Shown: positions 36,852-46,683, counted from the stretch's first letter. The stretch is 64,000 nt of DNA from CAWBLP01 sp963789495 (GCA_963789495.1 CAWBLP010000005.1:62001-126000), one strand, 5' to 3'. A program made the numbers and translations. Notes: generated by a model from the letters alone, not told the origin.

Positions 36852-37253
36852 ATGCCGATCAAGAAGGGCTTCAAGCAAATGCTGGCGGAGGCGAATGCCG
36901 AAATTCAGACGCTGACCATCGAGGAGGCGATCGCGCTGCATGACCAGGACGACGTGGTCTTCGTCGATCTGCGCGATCCGCGGGAGCTGGAGCGTGAAGG
37001 GCGCATGCCGAACGCATTCAGTTGCACGCGCGGCATGCTGGAATTCTGGATCGATCCGGAAAGTCCTTACCACAAGCCGGTCTTCGCCGAGGACAAGCGC
37101 TTCGTTTTCTTCTGTGCCGGCGGGTGGCGATCGGCCCTGGCCGCCAAGACCGCGCAGGACATGGGCTTGGACAAGGTTGCCCATATCGAGAGCGGATTTG
37201 GCGCGTGGAAGAAGGCGGGTGGTCCGGTCGAACCGCCCAAGCCACGCGGCTGA
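36852..37253 (+). CDS. Rhodanese-like domain protein
   Basis: A single-domain rhodanese of 133 residues. It has FVDLRDPRELEREGRMPNA, the active-site loop FFCAGGWRSALAAKT with the catalytic Cys, and the closing HIESGFGAWKKAGGPVE. These enzymes transfer sulfane sulfur, for example from thiosulfate to cyanide or to a carrier. ATG 36852 follows a GGAGGAGAAGG site. There is no signal peptide, so it is cytoplasmic. Its position after a TauD-type gene may hint at sulfur metabolism, an inference only. Confidence 0.9.
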   Translation: MPIKKGFKQMLAEANAEIQTLTIEEAIALHDQDDVVFVDLRDPRELEREGRMPNAFSCTRGMLEFWIDPESPYHKPVFAEDKRFVFFCAGGWRSALAAKTAQDMGLDKVAHIESGFGAWKKAGGPVEPPKPRG

Positions 37254-37271
37254 CCGGTTCTCACCGCAGGG

Positions 37272-37475
37272 TCACCGATTCTCGATCTGTGCAGGAGATC
37301 TTTCGTCCCACGCATCCTTGGCGGTCAGATCATCGACGTCGAGCTCGCGGAGAACTCCCGCGACCACATTCTGGTCCAGTCCGGCCGAACGCGCGCCACG
37401 ATTGCCCGCGGCTTTGCGATGGGCCGCCATCAGTGCGACCAGCGTGGCAACACCGACAGAAAGACACCTCTGCAT
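37272..37475 (-). CDS. Small putative exported protein
   Basis: A 67-residue frame starting at ATG 37475, with ACGGAG eight bases upstream. The N-terminus MQRCLSVGVATLVALMAAH resembles a signal peptide, followed by a short polar region ending in QIENR. It starts 12 bp after the stop of the gene at 37488-38018 on the same strand, which suggests co-transcription. No family is recognised. It could be a chance frame, since it is short. Confidence 0.4.
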   Translation of the reverse strand: MQRCLSVGVATLVALMAAHRKAAGNRGARSAGLDQNVVAGVLRELDVDDLTAKDAWDERSPAQIENR

Positions 37476-37487
37476 GAAGCAACTCCG

Positions 37488-38018
37488 TCAATGGCGTGTT
37501 CCGAGGGTGGCATGCGGCTGCCATGGCTCAACCCTCGCGGGTTCCGAATAGTGCGTCAGGAGGGACCGTCGGCGCCGGAACCTCAGTCGGGCGGCGGCAA
37601 ACAAAGCGCCGAGACCCTCCAGCGGTCCGCGTGCGAACTCCGCGCCTTCAGCGCTGACCAGCGTCGTCCGCAGGACGTATTCCACCCGGTCAGGCTTGTC
37701 GGCCTGCGCCAGGCTGGCCGCCTGCAGTAGCAGCTTCTCATCGTCGGCCAGGCCGGGGCATCGCGGGTGGTGGATAGCGATCGAGCGCCGCGCTGAACGC
37801 GCGATCAGCGCCATCAACTGGTCGATGGAAAACGCAGCATCATGCGCGCCCGCGTTCTCCAATGCCTGGGAGAGACGCGGCAGCGGATCGTTGCTATGCC
37901 GAAAATCCGTCACCCACCAACGGATCGCAACCAGGAATACGCACTCCGCGGTGTCGAGTTCGGCTGCAGCGTCGGGATAATCCGGCGAGCCGCCACGCAG
38001 TTGAATGACCTGACCCAT
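37488..38018 (-). CDS. Hypothetical protein
   Basis: A 176-residue protein I cannot assign. It begins MGQVIQLRGG and contains AAAELDTAECVFLVAIRWWVTDFRH near residues 17-41, where a tryptophan pair stands out. A helical region, SIDQLMALIARSARRSIAIHHPRCPGLADDEKLLL, follows with a single Cys. The C-terminus is basic (RLRFRRRRSLL). It appears soluble, with no signal peptide or membrane segment. A small gene of possible exported type follows immediately downstream. Divergent from hrpB. Confidence 0.6.
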   Translation of the reverse strand: MGQVIQLRGGSPDYPDAAAELDTAECVFLVAIRWWVTDFRHSNDPLPRLSQALENAGAHDAAFSIDQLMALIARSARRSIAIHHPRCPGLADDEKLLLQAASLAQADKPDRVEYVLRTTLVSAEGAEFARGPLEGLGALFAAARLRFRRRRSLLTHYSEPARVEPWQPHATLGTRH

Positions 38019-38202
38019 GGGGACCTCCGCGATGGTGAGCGTAGCCTAACGCAAATAAGAATTAGTCGCAATATGGAAGCCTCGGGGCCGGCCAGCGGTC
38101 AATCCGGTGCGGCCGTGTCGCGATTCCCACCGGAGCCTTTGCGGCGCATTCGACCAGCTCGGGATTGCGATGCCGGGCGGCTTGCCGCCTATAGAGAAGG
38201 TG

Positions 38203-40656
38203 ATGCCCGCTCTTCCCGATCTTCCGGTCACCGAGGCACTGCCGCGGCTCGCGGCCGTCCTCAGAGACGGACGCAATGCCGTATTGGTTGCCCCGCCCGG
38301 CGCCGGCAAGACCACGCTGGTGCCCCTCGTCCTGCTCGACGCGCCTTGGGTCGACCGAGCCCGCGTCGTCATGCTGGAGCCGCGGCGGCTTGCCACCCGC
38401 GCTGCCGCCAGCCGCATGGCGGCGTTGTTGAACGAGCCGGTCGGCCGCACGGTCGGCTATCGCACCCGGCTGGACTCCGCCGTTTCCGTCGACACGCGAA
38501 TCGAGGTGGTCACCGAAGGCCTGCTGGTGCGACGGCTGCAGTCGGACCCTGGGCTGGACGGAGTCGCGGCGGTCATCTTCGACGAGGTGCATGAGCGCTC
38601 GCTCGAGTCCGACCTGGCGTTGGCCTTCTGCCTCGATCTGCAGACTGCTCTTCGGCCGGAGTTGCGGCTGCTGGCGATGTCGGCGACTGCCGATGGCGCA
38701 CGGCTGGCGCCGCTGATGCAGGCCGAACTGGTGGAAAGTGCCGGCCGCATGCACCCGGTGGAGATCCGCTATTCCCAGCGTGACCTGGCCGGCCCGCGCG
38801 ACCTGCCGGATGCCATGGTCCGTGCGGTGCGGGGGGCTCTGGCCGAGCATACCGGGGATATTCTGGCGTTTCTGCCGGGCATGGGGGAAATCCGTCGCAC
38901 CCAGTCCGGATTGGAGGGTTGCGGCGCGTTGGTGTTGCCATTGCACGGCGAGCTGCCGCCGGGCGAGCAGGATCGTGCGTTGCAACCCGGCGCGGCGCGG
39001 CGGGTGGTGCTCGCGACGTCCATCGCCGAGACCTCGCTCACCGTGCCTGGGGTGCGGATCGTGGTGGATGGCGGCTGGCGGCGCGCGCCGCGCCTGGACC
39101 CTGGCAGTGGATTGACCCGGCTGACCACGCTGCGCATTTCCCGGGCGGCGGCGGATCAGCGCGCGGGGCGAGCCGGACGGGAAGCGCCGGGCGTCGCCAT
39201 CCGGTTGTGGTCGCCGGCATTGCATCGCGGGCTTTCGCCGTTCGATCGTCCCGAAATCCTGGAAGCAGAGCTTGCCTCCCTCGCTCTGGACTGTGCGGGA
39301 TGGGGAGCAGCACCGGCCGATCTGCCGTTCCAGGACCGCCCGCCGGCCGGCGCCCTCGCTGCCGCCGTCGCGTTGCTGGGAGAATTGGGCGCGTTGGACG
39401 TGAACGATCGGATCACCGACTCCGGTCGCCGCATGGCGCAACTCGGCGCGCATCCCAGGCTGGCGGCGATGCTGCTCGCGGCGGAAACGCCGGGCCACGC
39501 CGCCCTTGCCGCCGATCTGGCGGCCTTGCTGGAAGAGCGCGATCCGCTGCGGGCGCCAGATGCACTGGCTTCAATCGACCTGCGCCTCGCCGCCCTGACG
39601 CATGGCGACGCCGCGGCCGATCGCGGTGCCCTGTCCCGCATCCGCCGAGCCGCCGGTCAGTATCGGCGTCGGCTCGGCCTGTCCGCCAACACCGAACCTT
39701 CCGGTGAGCCTGGCACGCTGCTCGCCGCCGCATTCCCGGATCGGATCGCCCAGCGCCGCGGGGAGCCCGGCAGCTTTCGCTTGTCCGGCGGAGGTGGCGC
39801 GCGGCTGCCGCTTGCCGACCCCCTTGCCAATGCGCGCTTGCTGGTGGCGGCGTCGCTGGAGCTGAAGGCTGCGGCACGCATTCGTATGGCCGCTCCGCTC
39901 GATCCCGACGCATTGCCGGCGGTTCTGGCGGGGCGGATCACCGAGACCCTGGAAGTCGGGTTCGATGCCACGGCGGGTGCGGTCCTGGCGCGTCGCCGCC
40001 GGCGCCTCGGTGCGCTGGTGCTGAGTGACCGAACCGAGCCCGCAGACGCGGGGACCGTCGCCGATGCCCTGGCCGACGCCGCAGCCGCCAATGCTCTGCG
40101 GGCGCTGCATTGGACCGACGCGGCGCGGCAGTTTCAGGCGCGCGTCGGGCATATGCGAGCCCTCGAACCGGACGCAGACTGGCCCGACCTGACCGACGCC
40201 GCGCTGGTGGCCATGGTGCGCGTCTGGCTTGGGCCACATCTGGTCGGTCTGTCCAGGCTGAGCGAGCTTGATCGGCTCGATCTGCTGGCCATCCTGCGTG
40301 GCCTGCTGTCCTGGGAGCTCGGATCGCGCCTGGATCGGGACCTTCCGACGCATCTGGTCCTGCCGGGCGGGCGGGCGCAGATCGACTACACCGCTCCCTT
40401 GCCGGTTGCGGCTGCCAAGGCCCAGGCTTTCTACGGACTGCTCGACACGCCGCGCCTGGCGGGCGGGCGGGTCCCGCTGCAACTCTCGCTGTTGTCGCCG
40501 GCGGGTCGAGCGGTTGCTGTCACCGCCGATCTGGCTGGCTTCTGGAAAGGTGGCTGGATCGATGTGCGGCGCGATATGCGCGGTCGCTATCCGAAGCATG
40601 CCTGGCCGGACGATCCGTCCCAGCCGTCGACTCCCAGCCTCCGCCCGCGCGGCTGA
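38203..40656 (+). CDS. hrpB: ATP-dependent helicase HrpB
   Basis: A DEAH/DEIH-box (SF2) helicase of about 817 residues. Motifs are Walker A LVAPPGAGKTTLVPLVLL, motif Ia LEPRRLATRAAA, DEVHERSLESD (motif II), LLAMSATADG (motif III), and motif VI DQRAGRAGREAPG. The C-terminal HrpB region includes YTAPLPVAAAKAQAFYGL and WPDDPSQP at the end. The cellular role of HrpB is poorly defined. Starts at 38203 (MPALPDLPV) and 38170 (MPGGLPP) are both possible; neither has a strong ribosome-binding site. Confidence 0.92.
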   Translation: MPALPDLPVTEALPRLAAVLRDGRNAVLVAPPGAGKTTLVPLVLLDAPWVDRARVVMLEPRRLATRAAASRMAALLNEPVGRTVGYRTRLDSAVSVDTRIEVVTEGLLVRRLQSDPGLDGVAAVIFDEVHERSLESDLALAFCLDLQTALRPELRLLAMSATADGARLAPLMQAELVESAGRMHPVEIRYSQRDLAGPRDLPDAMVRAVRGALAEHTGDILAFLPGMGEIRRTQSGLEGCGALVLPLHGELPPGEQDRALQPGAARRVVLATSIAETSLTVPGVRIVVDGGWRRAPRLDPGSGLTRLTTLRISRAAADQRAGRAGREAPGVAIRLWSPALHRGLSPFDRPEILEAELASLALDCAGWGAAPADLPFQDRPPAGALAAAVALLGELGALDVNDRITDSGRRMAQLGAHPRLAAMLLAAETPGHAALAADLAALLEERDPLRAPDALASIDLRLAALTHGDAAADRGALSRIRRAAGQYRRRLGLSANTEPSGEPGTLLAAAFPDRIAQRRGEPGSFRLSGGGGARLPLADPLANARLLVAASLELKAAARIRMAAPLDPDALPAVLAGRITETLEVGFDATAGAVLARRRRRLGALVLSDRTEPADAGTVADALADAAAANALRALHWTDAARQFQARVGHMRALEPDADWPDLTDAALVAMVRVWLGPHLVGLSRLSELDRLDLLAILRGLLSWELGSRLDRDLPTHLVLPGGRAQIDYTAPLPVAAAKAQAFYGLLDTPRLAGGRVPLQLSLLSPAGRAVAVTADLAGFWKGGWIDVRRDMRGRYPKHAWPDDPSQPSTPSLRPRG

Positions 40657-40770
40657 TCCTGCCGCCGTGTCTCGATCGTGATGCGGGTCGCTGAAAAATT
40701 ACGGTTCTGCAAAACCAACATCTCCCGGTTCCGTGATCGGAGACTTGCCGGAACGATGCTATGGTGACTC

Positions 40771-43068
40771 ATGAGCCTCCGCCTCCGCATGACGTTGCTG
40801 GCTGGAGCGTGTGTGCTGCCTGCGATTTTCTTGCTGGCCACCAGCCAGTGGCAGCTGCGGCAGGCACGCGAGTCGGAGGTGCGGCGAGAGATCGCCGAAC
40901 TGGCCCAGTCGGAAGCCAACGAGATCGGTACGATCATCGGCGGAGCACGCAAGTTCCTCTCGGCACTGGAGCGGACGCCGCCCATCCTGGAGCACAATGC
41001 GCCGTTGTGCTCCGCCTGGCTTGCGCGTTTGCGCCGGGACTATCCTAGCTACGCCACGATCCGTGCCGACGATCTCAGTGGCCGCACCTTCTGCTCCAGC
41101 GACCCGGGCCGTGCCGCGTTCGAGGGTGGCACGGTGCATTTCGAAACTGCCCTGCGGACGCGTGGCTTTGCGGTTGGCGCGTACAGCCTCTCGCCGCTGA
41201 CTTGCGCGCCTGAACTGCCGCTCGCCCGCTCGATCCTGGCCGATGATGGGACGGTCCTCGGCGTGCTGGTAGTGGCGATCGACCTGCATTGGTTGGCCCA
41301 GGACCTGGCTGCGAAACTGCCGCCTGATGCCGAAGTGACAGTGGTGGATCGCGACAACGTCGTGCTGGCGCGGGTCACCACCAACGAAACCGCGACCACG
41401 ACCGGGGTGACAACGAACCAGCAAGCCGAAGGGGATGACTGGATCGTCGCCCGTGCCCCGGTGGGACAGGATGGCGCCGAACTTCAGGTGATCGCGGCCC
41501 GTCCCAAGCAGGCGGCGTTTGCCGTCCTGCACCGTACCACCCGGGAAGGTGCGGTGCTGATTGTCGCTGCCCTGGCACTGGCCTTCATTGCTGCCGGCTG
41601 GATCGGCCGTCACTTCATCAGTGCCCCGATCGAGGCTCTGCTCTCCACCACCGAGCGGCTGCGACAGGGCAGCTTCTCCGCACGCACTGAACTCGTCGGC
41701 GGCACGTCGGAACTGTCTCGCCTCGGGGTGGGCCTCAATGCGCTGGCGGAAGCGTTGGAGGAACGTGAGGCAGCCCGCGTAGACGCCGAGGACCGACTGC
41801 GTCAGTTCAACGCCACCCTGGAGCAGCGCGTTGCCCAACGCACCCAGGCGCTTGCCGAGGCGAACCAGCGCCTGGCTGCGGAATCCGAAGAGCGTCAGCG
41901 GACCGAGGCCGCGCTGGCGCAAGTGCAGAAGCTGGATGCGATCGGCAAACTGACCGGCGGCGTTGCTCACGACTTCAACAATCTGCTGGCGGCTATGCTC
42001 GGCTCCCTGGAGCTGGCACTGAACCGGGTGGACGAACCGCGCCTGCGAAGGCTGCTGACCGTTGCGCAGCAGGCCGGGCAACGTGGTGCCAAACTGACTG
42101 CGCATCTGCTGGCGTTTTCCCGTAAGCAGGATCTGGTACTGCGACCGGTCGATATGAACGCCATCATCATCGGCATGACGGACATGGTCACCCGCACGCT
42201 GGGTCCGTTGGTGCGGTTCCGGCTGGACCTGACAGATGATCTGTGCCCGGCGATGGCGGATCCGGTGCAGTTGGAAGTCGCGTTGCTCAATCTGGCGGTA
42301 AACGCGCGCGACGCGATGCCCTCGGGCGGCACGCTGTCGTTCAGGACCCGCAATGTGCATCTGGCGGAGGCGCCGCGGACAGCGGCAGCCCTTGCCCCCG
42401 GCGACTATGCCATGGTTGCGGTGATCGATACCGGCGAAGGCATGTCAGCCGACGTGCGCGACAAGGCGTTTGAGCCCTTCTACACCACCAAGGGACCGGG
42501 CAAAGGGACCGGGTTGGGCCTGTCCCTGGTGCACGGCTTCGCCCACCAGGCTGGCGGGTCCATAACGATCGACAGCACGCCGGGCAAGGGAACCGCGATC
42601 AGTCTGTATCTGCCGCGTGCCGTGGCGGCGGTCGCCGAAGATACGGCGACGAGACTCGACACGCCCGCGACGATGTCGCGGCTCTCGGTGCTGCTGGTGG
42701 ACGACGATGCCGGCGTGCGTGAGACGGTGCGCGAGATGCTGCACAGCCTCGGGCACGATGTCATCGAGGCGCCGGGCGGTCCCGCGGCGTTGACATTGCT
42801 GCGGGAGGCAGGGCCATTCGACCTGCTGCTCGCGGACTACGCCATGCCGGGGATGACGGGTGCGCAGCTCGCGGCAGAGGCAGCGACGCTGCGCCCGGAG
42901 CTTCGGGTGCTGCTGATCACCGGGTATGTCGATGCCGATGCGTTGCGCTCCTGGTCGGACCGAGGTCGCCCGGTGTTGAAGAAGCCCTTGACCCGGTCAG
43001 ACCTGGCGGCAGCGCTGTGCGTCGCCATGGCGCATGCCCCGGACGGTACCGTCGACAAGGACGCATGA
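40771..43068 (+). CDS. Hybrid sensor histidine kinase/response regulator
   Basis: A 765-residue membrane sensor. A first transmembrane helix (about residues 8-25) and a second (about 255-275) flank a periplasmic Cache-like sensor domain, followed by HAMP (SAPIEALLSTTERLRQG) and a coiled coil (AARVDAEDRLRQF...). The HisKA domain has the phosphoacceptor His400 in GGVAHDFNNLLAAMLG. The HATPase domain has NLAVNARDAMPSGG, DTGEGM and KGTGLGLSLVHGF. A C-terminal receiver has the phosphoacceptor Asp689 in LLLADYAMPGMTG and a late Lys in PVLKKPL. No separate response regulator lies next to it. The signal is unknown. Confidence 0.93.
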   Translation: MSLRLRMTLLAGACVLPAIFLLATSQWQLRQARESEVRREIAELAQSEANEIGTIIGGARKFLSALERTPPILEHNAPLCSAWLARLRRDYPSYATIRADDLSGRTFCSSDPGRAAFEGGTVHFETALRTRGFAVGAYSLSPLTCAPELPLARSILADDGTVLGVLVVAIDLHWLAQDLAAKLPPDAEVTVVDRDNVVLARVTTNETATTTGVTTNQQAEGDDWIVARAPVGQDGAELQVIAARPKQAAFAVLHRTTREGAVLIVAALALAFIAAGWIGRHFISAPIEALLSTTERLRQGSFSARTELVGGTSELSRLGVGLNALAEALEEREAARVDAEDRLRQFNATLEQRVAQRTQALAEANQRLAAESEERQRTEAALAQVQKLDAIGKLTGGVAHDFNNLLAAMLGSLELALNRVDEPRLRRLLTVAQQAGQRGAKLTAHLLAFSRKQDLVLRPVDMNAIIIGMTDMVTRTLGPLVRFRLDLTDDLCPAMADPVQLEVALLNLAVNARDAMPSGGTLSFRTRNVHLAEAPRTAAALAPGDYAMVAVIDTGEGMSADVRDKAFEPFYTTKGPGKGTGLGLSLVHGFAHQAGGSITIDSTPGKGTAISLYLPRAVAAVAEDTATRLDTPATMSRLSVLLVDDDAGVRETVREMLHSLGHDVIEAPGGPAALTLLREAGPFDLLLADYAMPGMTGAQLAAEAATLRPELRVLLITGYVDADALRSWSDRGRPVLKKPLTRSDLAAALCVAMAHAPDGTVDKDA

Positions 43069-43155
43069 TGACGGGAGGCCGGCGAGGTTCGGTGACGGAG
43101 CGCGCGCCCGGTCGATGGCGACGATCGCATGCTGCATTTCGCCGGGCCGGAGCTA

Positions 43156-44643
43156 TCAGCCCTGCGCGGTCCAGCCGAACGACCGGTCGACGGCCTTGTG
43201 CCATGCGCCAAGCAAAACCGACCGCTGCGTATCCGACATGACTGGACTCCAGCGGCGCGCCTCCGCCCAATCGGCGCGTAATTCCTCAAGGTTCTGCCAG
43301 TAGCCGACAGCAAGCCCGGCCGCGTATGCTGCACCCAACGCGGTGGTCTCGATACAGTTCGGCCGAACCACCGGCACGTTCAGCACATCGGCCTGGAACT
43401 GCATCAGCGTTGCGTTCGCCACCATTCCGCCATCGACCCGCAAGGTGCGGATCGGGATGCCGGAATCCTGTTCCATTGCCCGCACAACATCCACCGTCTG
43501 ATAGGCGGCCGCCTCTAACGCGGCGCGTGCGATATGTCCTGCTGTGGCGAAGCCGGTCAGGCCGGCGATCAGCCCGCGCGCATCCCCTCGCCAATACGGC
43601 GCATACAGACCGGAGAAGGCCGGCACGAAATACACGCCACCATTGTCCTGCACCGATGTCGCGAGGGTTTCGACCTCCGCGCTGCTGCGGATGAGCCCCA
43701 GGTTATCGCGCAGCCATTGCACCAATGCACCGGTCACTGCGATGGAGCCTTCCAGAGCGTAGGTCGCGGGCGCGTCGCCGAACTTTGCCGCCACCGTGGT
43801 CACCAAGCCGTGTTGCGAGGCAACGGGTGACGTGCCGGTGTGCATCAACAGAAAGCATCCAGTGCCGTAGGTGTTCTTGGCCTCGCCGGGTTCGCAGCAG
43901 GCCTGGCCGAGCAGCGCGGCCTGCTGGTCGCCCAGGATGCCGGCGATCGGCACGCCCTGCAGGACATCACGGGCTTCGGCGTACACTGCAGATGATGCGA
44001 CAATTTGCGGCAGCACGGCGCGCGCAATGCCGAATGCGTCGAGCAGGTCCTGATCCCAGTCCAGTGTCGCCAGGTTCATCAACTGCGTGCGGCTGGCATT
44101 GGTCACGTCGGTGACATGACGTCCGGTCAGATGCCACATCAGCCAGGAATCGATGGTGCCGAACGCCAGATCGCCTGCATCGGCACGCTGCCGGGCATTC
44201 GGAACGTGATCCAGCAGCCAGCGCAATTTCAGCGCCGAAAAGTAGCTGGCCAGAGGAAGCCCTGTCTGCGCGCGAAATCGATCCTGGCCGCCATTGCGCG
44301 CGAACTCGGCCACCAGCGCGTCGGTGCGCGTGTCCTGCCACACCAGTGCGTTATGCACCGGCGTGCCGGTGGCACGATCCCACAACAGTGTCGTCTCACG
44401 TTGATTGGTGATGCCGACTGCCGCCAGATCGCGGAGGGTCAGGTCGCCGTCGCGCAGTGCCTGTTCGACCATCGCGAAGGTGGTGTCGCGAATTTCGACC
44501 GGATTGTGCTCCACCCAGCCGGGCTGCGGGTAGATCTGCCGATGCTCGCGTTGCGCCATGGTCACGGTGTTGCCCAAGCGATCGAACACGAGGAAGCGAG
44601 TCGACGTGGTGCCCTGGTCGATCGCCGCAACATATTTTGCCAT
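43156..44643 (-). CDS. glpK: Glycerol kinase
   Basis: GlpK phosphorylates glycerol to glycerol-3-phosphate with ATP. The FGGY-family protein of 495 residues has AAIDQGTTSTRFLVFD at the N-terminus, WVEHNPVEI, GITNQRETTLLWDR, ALVWQDTRT, GTIDSWLMWHLTG, GILGDQQAALLGQ, KNTYGTGCFLLM and the C-terminal LRVDGGMVANATLMQFQADVL. The ATG at 44643 (MAKYVAAIDQGTTS) is the conserved start; the frame extends further upstream without similarity. No glpF or glpD neighbours it. Confidence 0.95.
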   Translation of the reverse strand: MAKYVAAIDQGTTSTRFLVFDRLGNTVTMAQREHRQIYPQPGWVEHNPVEIRDTTFAMVEQALRDGDLTLRDLAAVGITNQRETTLLWDRATGTPVHNALVWQDTRTDALVAEFARNGGQDRFRAQTGLPLASYFSALKLRWLLDHVPNARQRADAGDLAFGTIDSWLMWHLTGRHVTDVTNASRTQLMNLATLDWDQDLLDAFGIARAVLPQIVASSAVYAEARDVLQGVPIAGILGDQQAALLGQACCEPGEAKNTYGTGCFLLMHTGTSPVASQHGLVTTVAAKFGDAPATYALEGSIAVTGALVQWLRDNLGLIRSSAEVETLATSVQDNGGVYFVPAFSGLYAPYWRGDARGLIAGLTGFATAGHIARAALEAAAYQTVDVVRAMEQDSGIPIRTLRVDGGMVANATLMQFQADVLNVPVVRPNCIETTALGAAYAAGLAVGYWQNLEELRADWAEARRWSPVMSDTQRSVLLGAWHKAVDRSFGWTAQG

Positions 44644-44728
44644 GCTGTCGTCGGTTCCTGTCGGATGCGCCCTGGAGCATAGCAGCTTACCGCACGGCCC
44701 CACTTCGGCGAACCAATGGAGATCGGAC

Positions 44729-45502
44729 ATGACCCAGATCCACGGCCGCTTCACCTGGTACGAGCTGATGACCACGGACACCAGTGCCGCCGCTGCATTC
44801 TACGGCGCGGTTGCAGAGTGGGGCACGCAAGATGCCTCAATGGCGGAAATGCAATACACGCTGTTCACGTCGGCGGGCGCGCCGGTATGCGGATTGATGC
44901 AGCAGCCCGATGCGGTGCGCGCATCCGGCATTCTGCCGATTTGGTTTGGCTACGTCACAGTCGATGATGTCGACGCCACGACCGACCAGGTCCGCCAGCT
45001 CGGCGGCAGCGTCCACGTGGAACCACGGGATATTCCAGGCGTCGGCCGCTTCTCCATGATCGCCGATCCGCAGGGGGCCGCGATCGGGCTGCTGCGCTGG
45101 GCCGATGACAAGACGGCAGTTGCTGCTCCGCCGCAAACGCCAGGCCGCGTCGGCTGGAATGAGCTGCTCGCGGTTGATTGGCCGCAGGCTTTCGAATTCT
45201 ACCGCGGATTGTTCGGCTGGACGAAGGCGGAGGCGGTGGATATCGGCGAAATGGGCACCTATCAGTTGTTCTCTGCCGGCGACCATCCAATCGGCGGCAT
45301 GTTCACCAAGCCTCCGATGGTTCCTGTGCCGTACTGGCTGTACTATGTGGCCGTGACGGATATTGATGCCGCCGTGGCACGCGTGCAGGCAGCCGGGGGC
45401 TTGGTGGTAAACGGCCCGATGCAGGTGCCCGGCGGAAGCTGGATCGTGCAGGCGAAGGACCCGCAAGGCGCGATGTTCGCGCTGGTAGGCAGTCGGGCAT
45501 AG
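44729..45502 (+). CDS. VOC family protein with two glyoxalase-like domains
   Basis: A 257-residue protein of the vicinal-oxygen-chelate superfamily with two tandem betaalphabetabetabeta modules. The first begins FTWYELMTTDTSAAAAFY and the second VGWNELLAVDWPQAFEFY, each followed by a FSMIADPQGAAIGLL or WIVQAKDPQGAMFALV strand. Family members are diverse lyases, dioxygenases and resistance proteins; the function here is unassigned. ATG 44729 follows GGAGATCGG. It is divergent from glpK (85 bp between starts) and convergent with the TauD-type gene. Confidence 0.88.
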   Translation: MTQIHGRFTWYELMTTDTSAAAAFYGAVAEWGTQDASMAEMQYTLFTSAGAPVCGLMQQPDAVRASGILPIWFGYVTVDDVDATTDQVRQLGGSVHVEPRDIPGVGRFSMIADPQGAAIGLLRWADDKTAVAAPPQTPGRVGWNELLAVDWPQAFEFYRGLFGWTKAEAVDIGEMGTYQLFSAGDHPIGGMFTKPPMVPVPYWLYYVAVTDIDAAVARVQAAGGLVVNGPMQVPGGSWIVQAKDPQGAMFALVGSRA

Positions 45503-45544
45503 CCGCGCGGCCCCGGGTCTGTCGTGGCGGTTCGAAGTTCGTAG

Positions 45545-46444
45545 TCAGGCGGGGTCTGCCACTTCCTCGCAGTCGCGCTCATGCACCGACGCCGGGTCAA
45601 GCACGGTCGTGCGACGCATGTCCCTTACCTGCGACAGGTCATATCGGCAGCCGCGATGCATCACGGCGCGATTGTCCCACAGCACCATGTCGCCTGGGTT
45701 CCAATGGTGACGATAGACGAACTGGGGCTGGGTCGCATGTTCCAGCAGGTCGCGCAGCAGGATGCGACCAGCTGGGATCGGCATTCCGATGACCCGGCGC
45801 GCATGGGCGCCAATATACAATGTCCTGCGGCCGCTGCCGGCGTGGATGCGTACCAAGGGCCAGCGCACAGGTGCCATGGCACCGAGGATTTCCGCTTGCG
45901 TCGGTTCCCAGCCCAGCGTGCTGCGGGAATGATGCACCCAATGTTCGGCGAAGCGATCCTCGGTTTCCGCGCGCAGCGGCTCGGGTAGGGCATCGTAGGC
46001 GGCCCGGCAGTCGGCAAACTCGGTTTCACCGCCCCATGCCGGCACGGCAACGGCCCGTAGCAGGGAGAACTTTGCAGCTGGCCGCTGGTAAGAACTGTCG
46101 GAGTGCCACAGCCGCGTGCCGAGCAGGGAGAGGACCCGACGGTGGGCGGGGTCGATGACGTAGCCGTTCTCGTCGAGGTTTGAGAGGTCGATCATCTGCT
46201 CCGGGATGCGGGCGTCGGCGGATTTGACCGCTTTCTTGCGACCGATGTCGGGTGGCCCGAAATGCGCGGTGAAGCCGAGTTGCTGGGCGTCGTCCACCTG
46301 CTGCGAAGGAAACACCAAAACGGCATAACGGTCGATGGCACGTTCAAATTTCCGCGCGGTCTCGCTGTCGATCGGATCTCGCATGTCGAACGCCTCGACC
46401 CGCGCGACAAAATGCGGATGCAGCGGGGTGAACGAGAGCGACAT
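45545..46444 (-). CDS. TauD/TfdA family dioxygenase
   Basis: A second Fe(II)/2-oxoglutarate dioxygenase, 299 residues. The N-terminus FTPLHPHFVARVEAFDMRDPID resembles TfdA-type enzymes. The iron-binding triad is seen as WHSDSSYQ and MHRGCRYD, and the 2-oxoglutarate Arg in MRRTTVLD. GDMVLWDNRAVMHRG is the signature around the distal His. It is only distantly related to the TauD-type gene at 35310-36338. The ATG at 46444 (MSLSFTPLHP) matches the family; the frame extends to 46561 without similarity. Confidence 0.88.
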   Translation of the reverse strand: MSLSFTPLHPHFVARVEAFDMRDPIDSETARKFERAIDRYAVLVFPSQQVDDAQQLGFTAHFGPPDIGRKKAVKSADARIPEQMIDLSNLDENGYVIDPAHRRVLSLLGTRLWHSDSSYQRPAAKFSLLRAVAVPAWGGETEFADCRAAYDALPEPLRAETEDRFAEHWVHHSRSTLGWEPTQAEILGAMAPVRWPLVRIHAGSGRRTLYIGAHARRVIGMPIPAGRILLRDLLEHATQPQFVYRHHWNPGDMVLWDNRAVMHRGCRYDLSQVRDMRRTTVLDPASVHERDCEEVADPA

Positions 46445-46683
46445 GATGCGTGTCCTTCCAAAACATCGGGGGCGCCTGAACGGATGTCCTGCCACGCTCG
46501 ATCTTTGCGGCCTGACACGGTGACTGGCCGGGCGAGGATGATCCGCGCGGACCCAAATCAACCAGACCCGGCAGGCACCGGCGTCGCGGTGCCCGGGTTG
46601 CCGCCTATGTGAGTTTCACCTTCCGGATCTGCTTCACGCCGCCCCGCCCGGCACTCAGGATGTATCAGATCTCCGATCACCCG

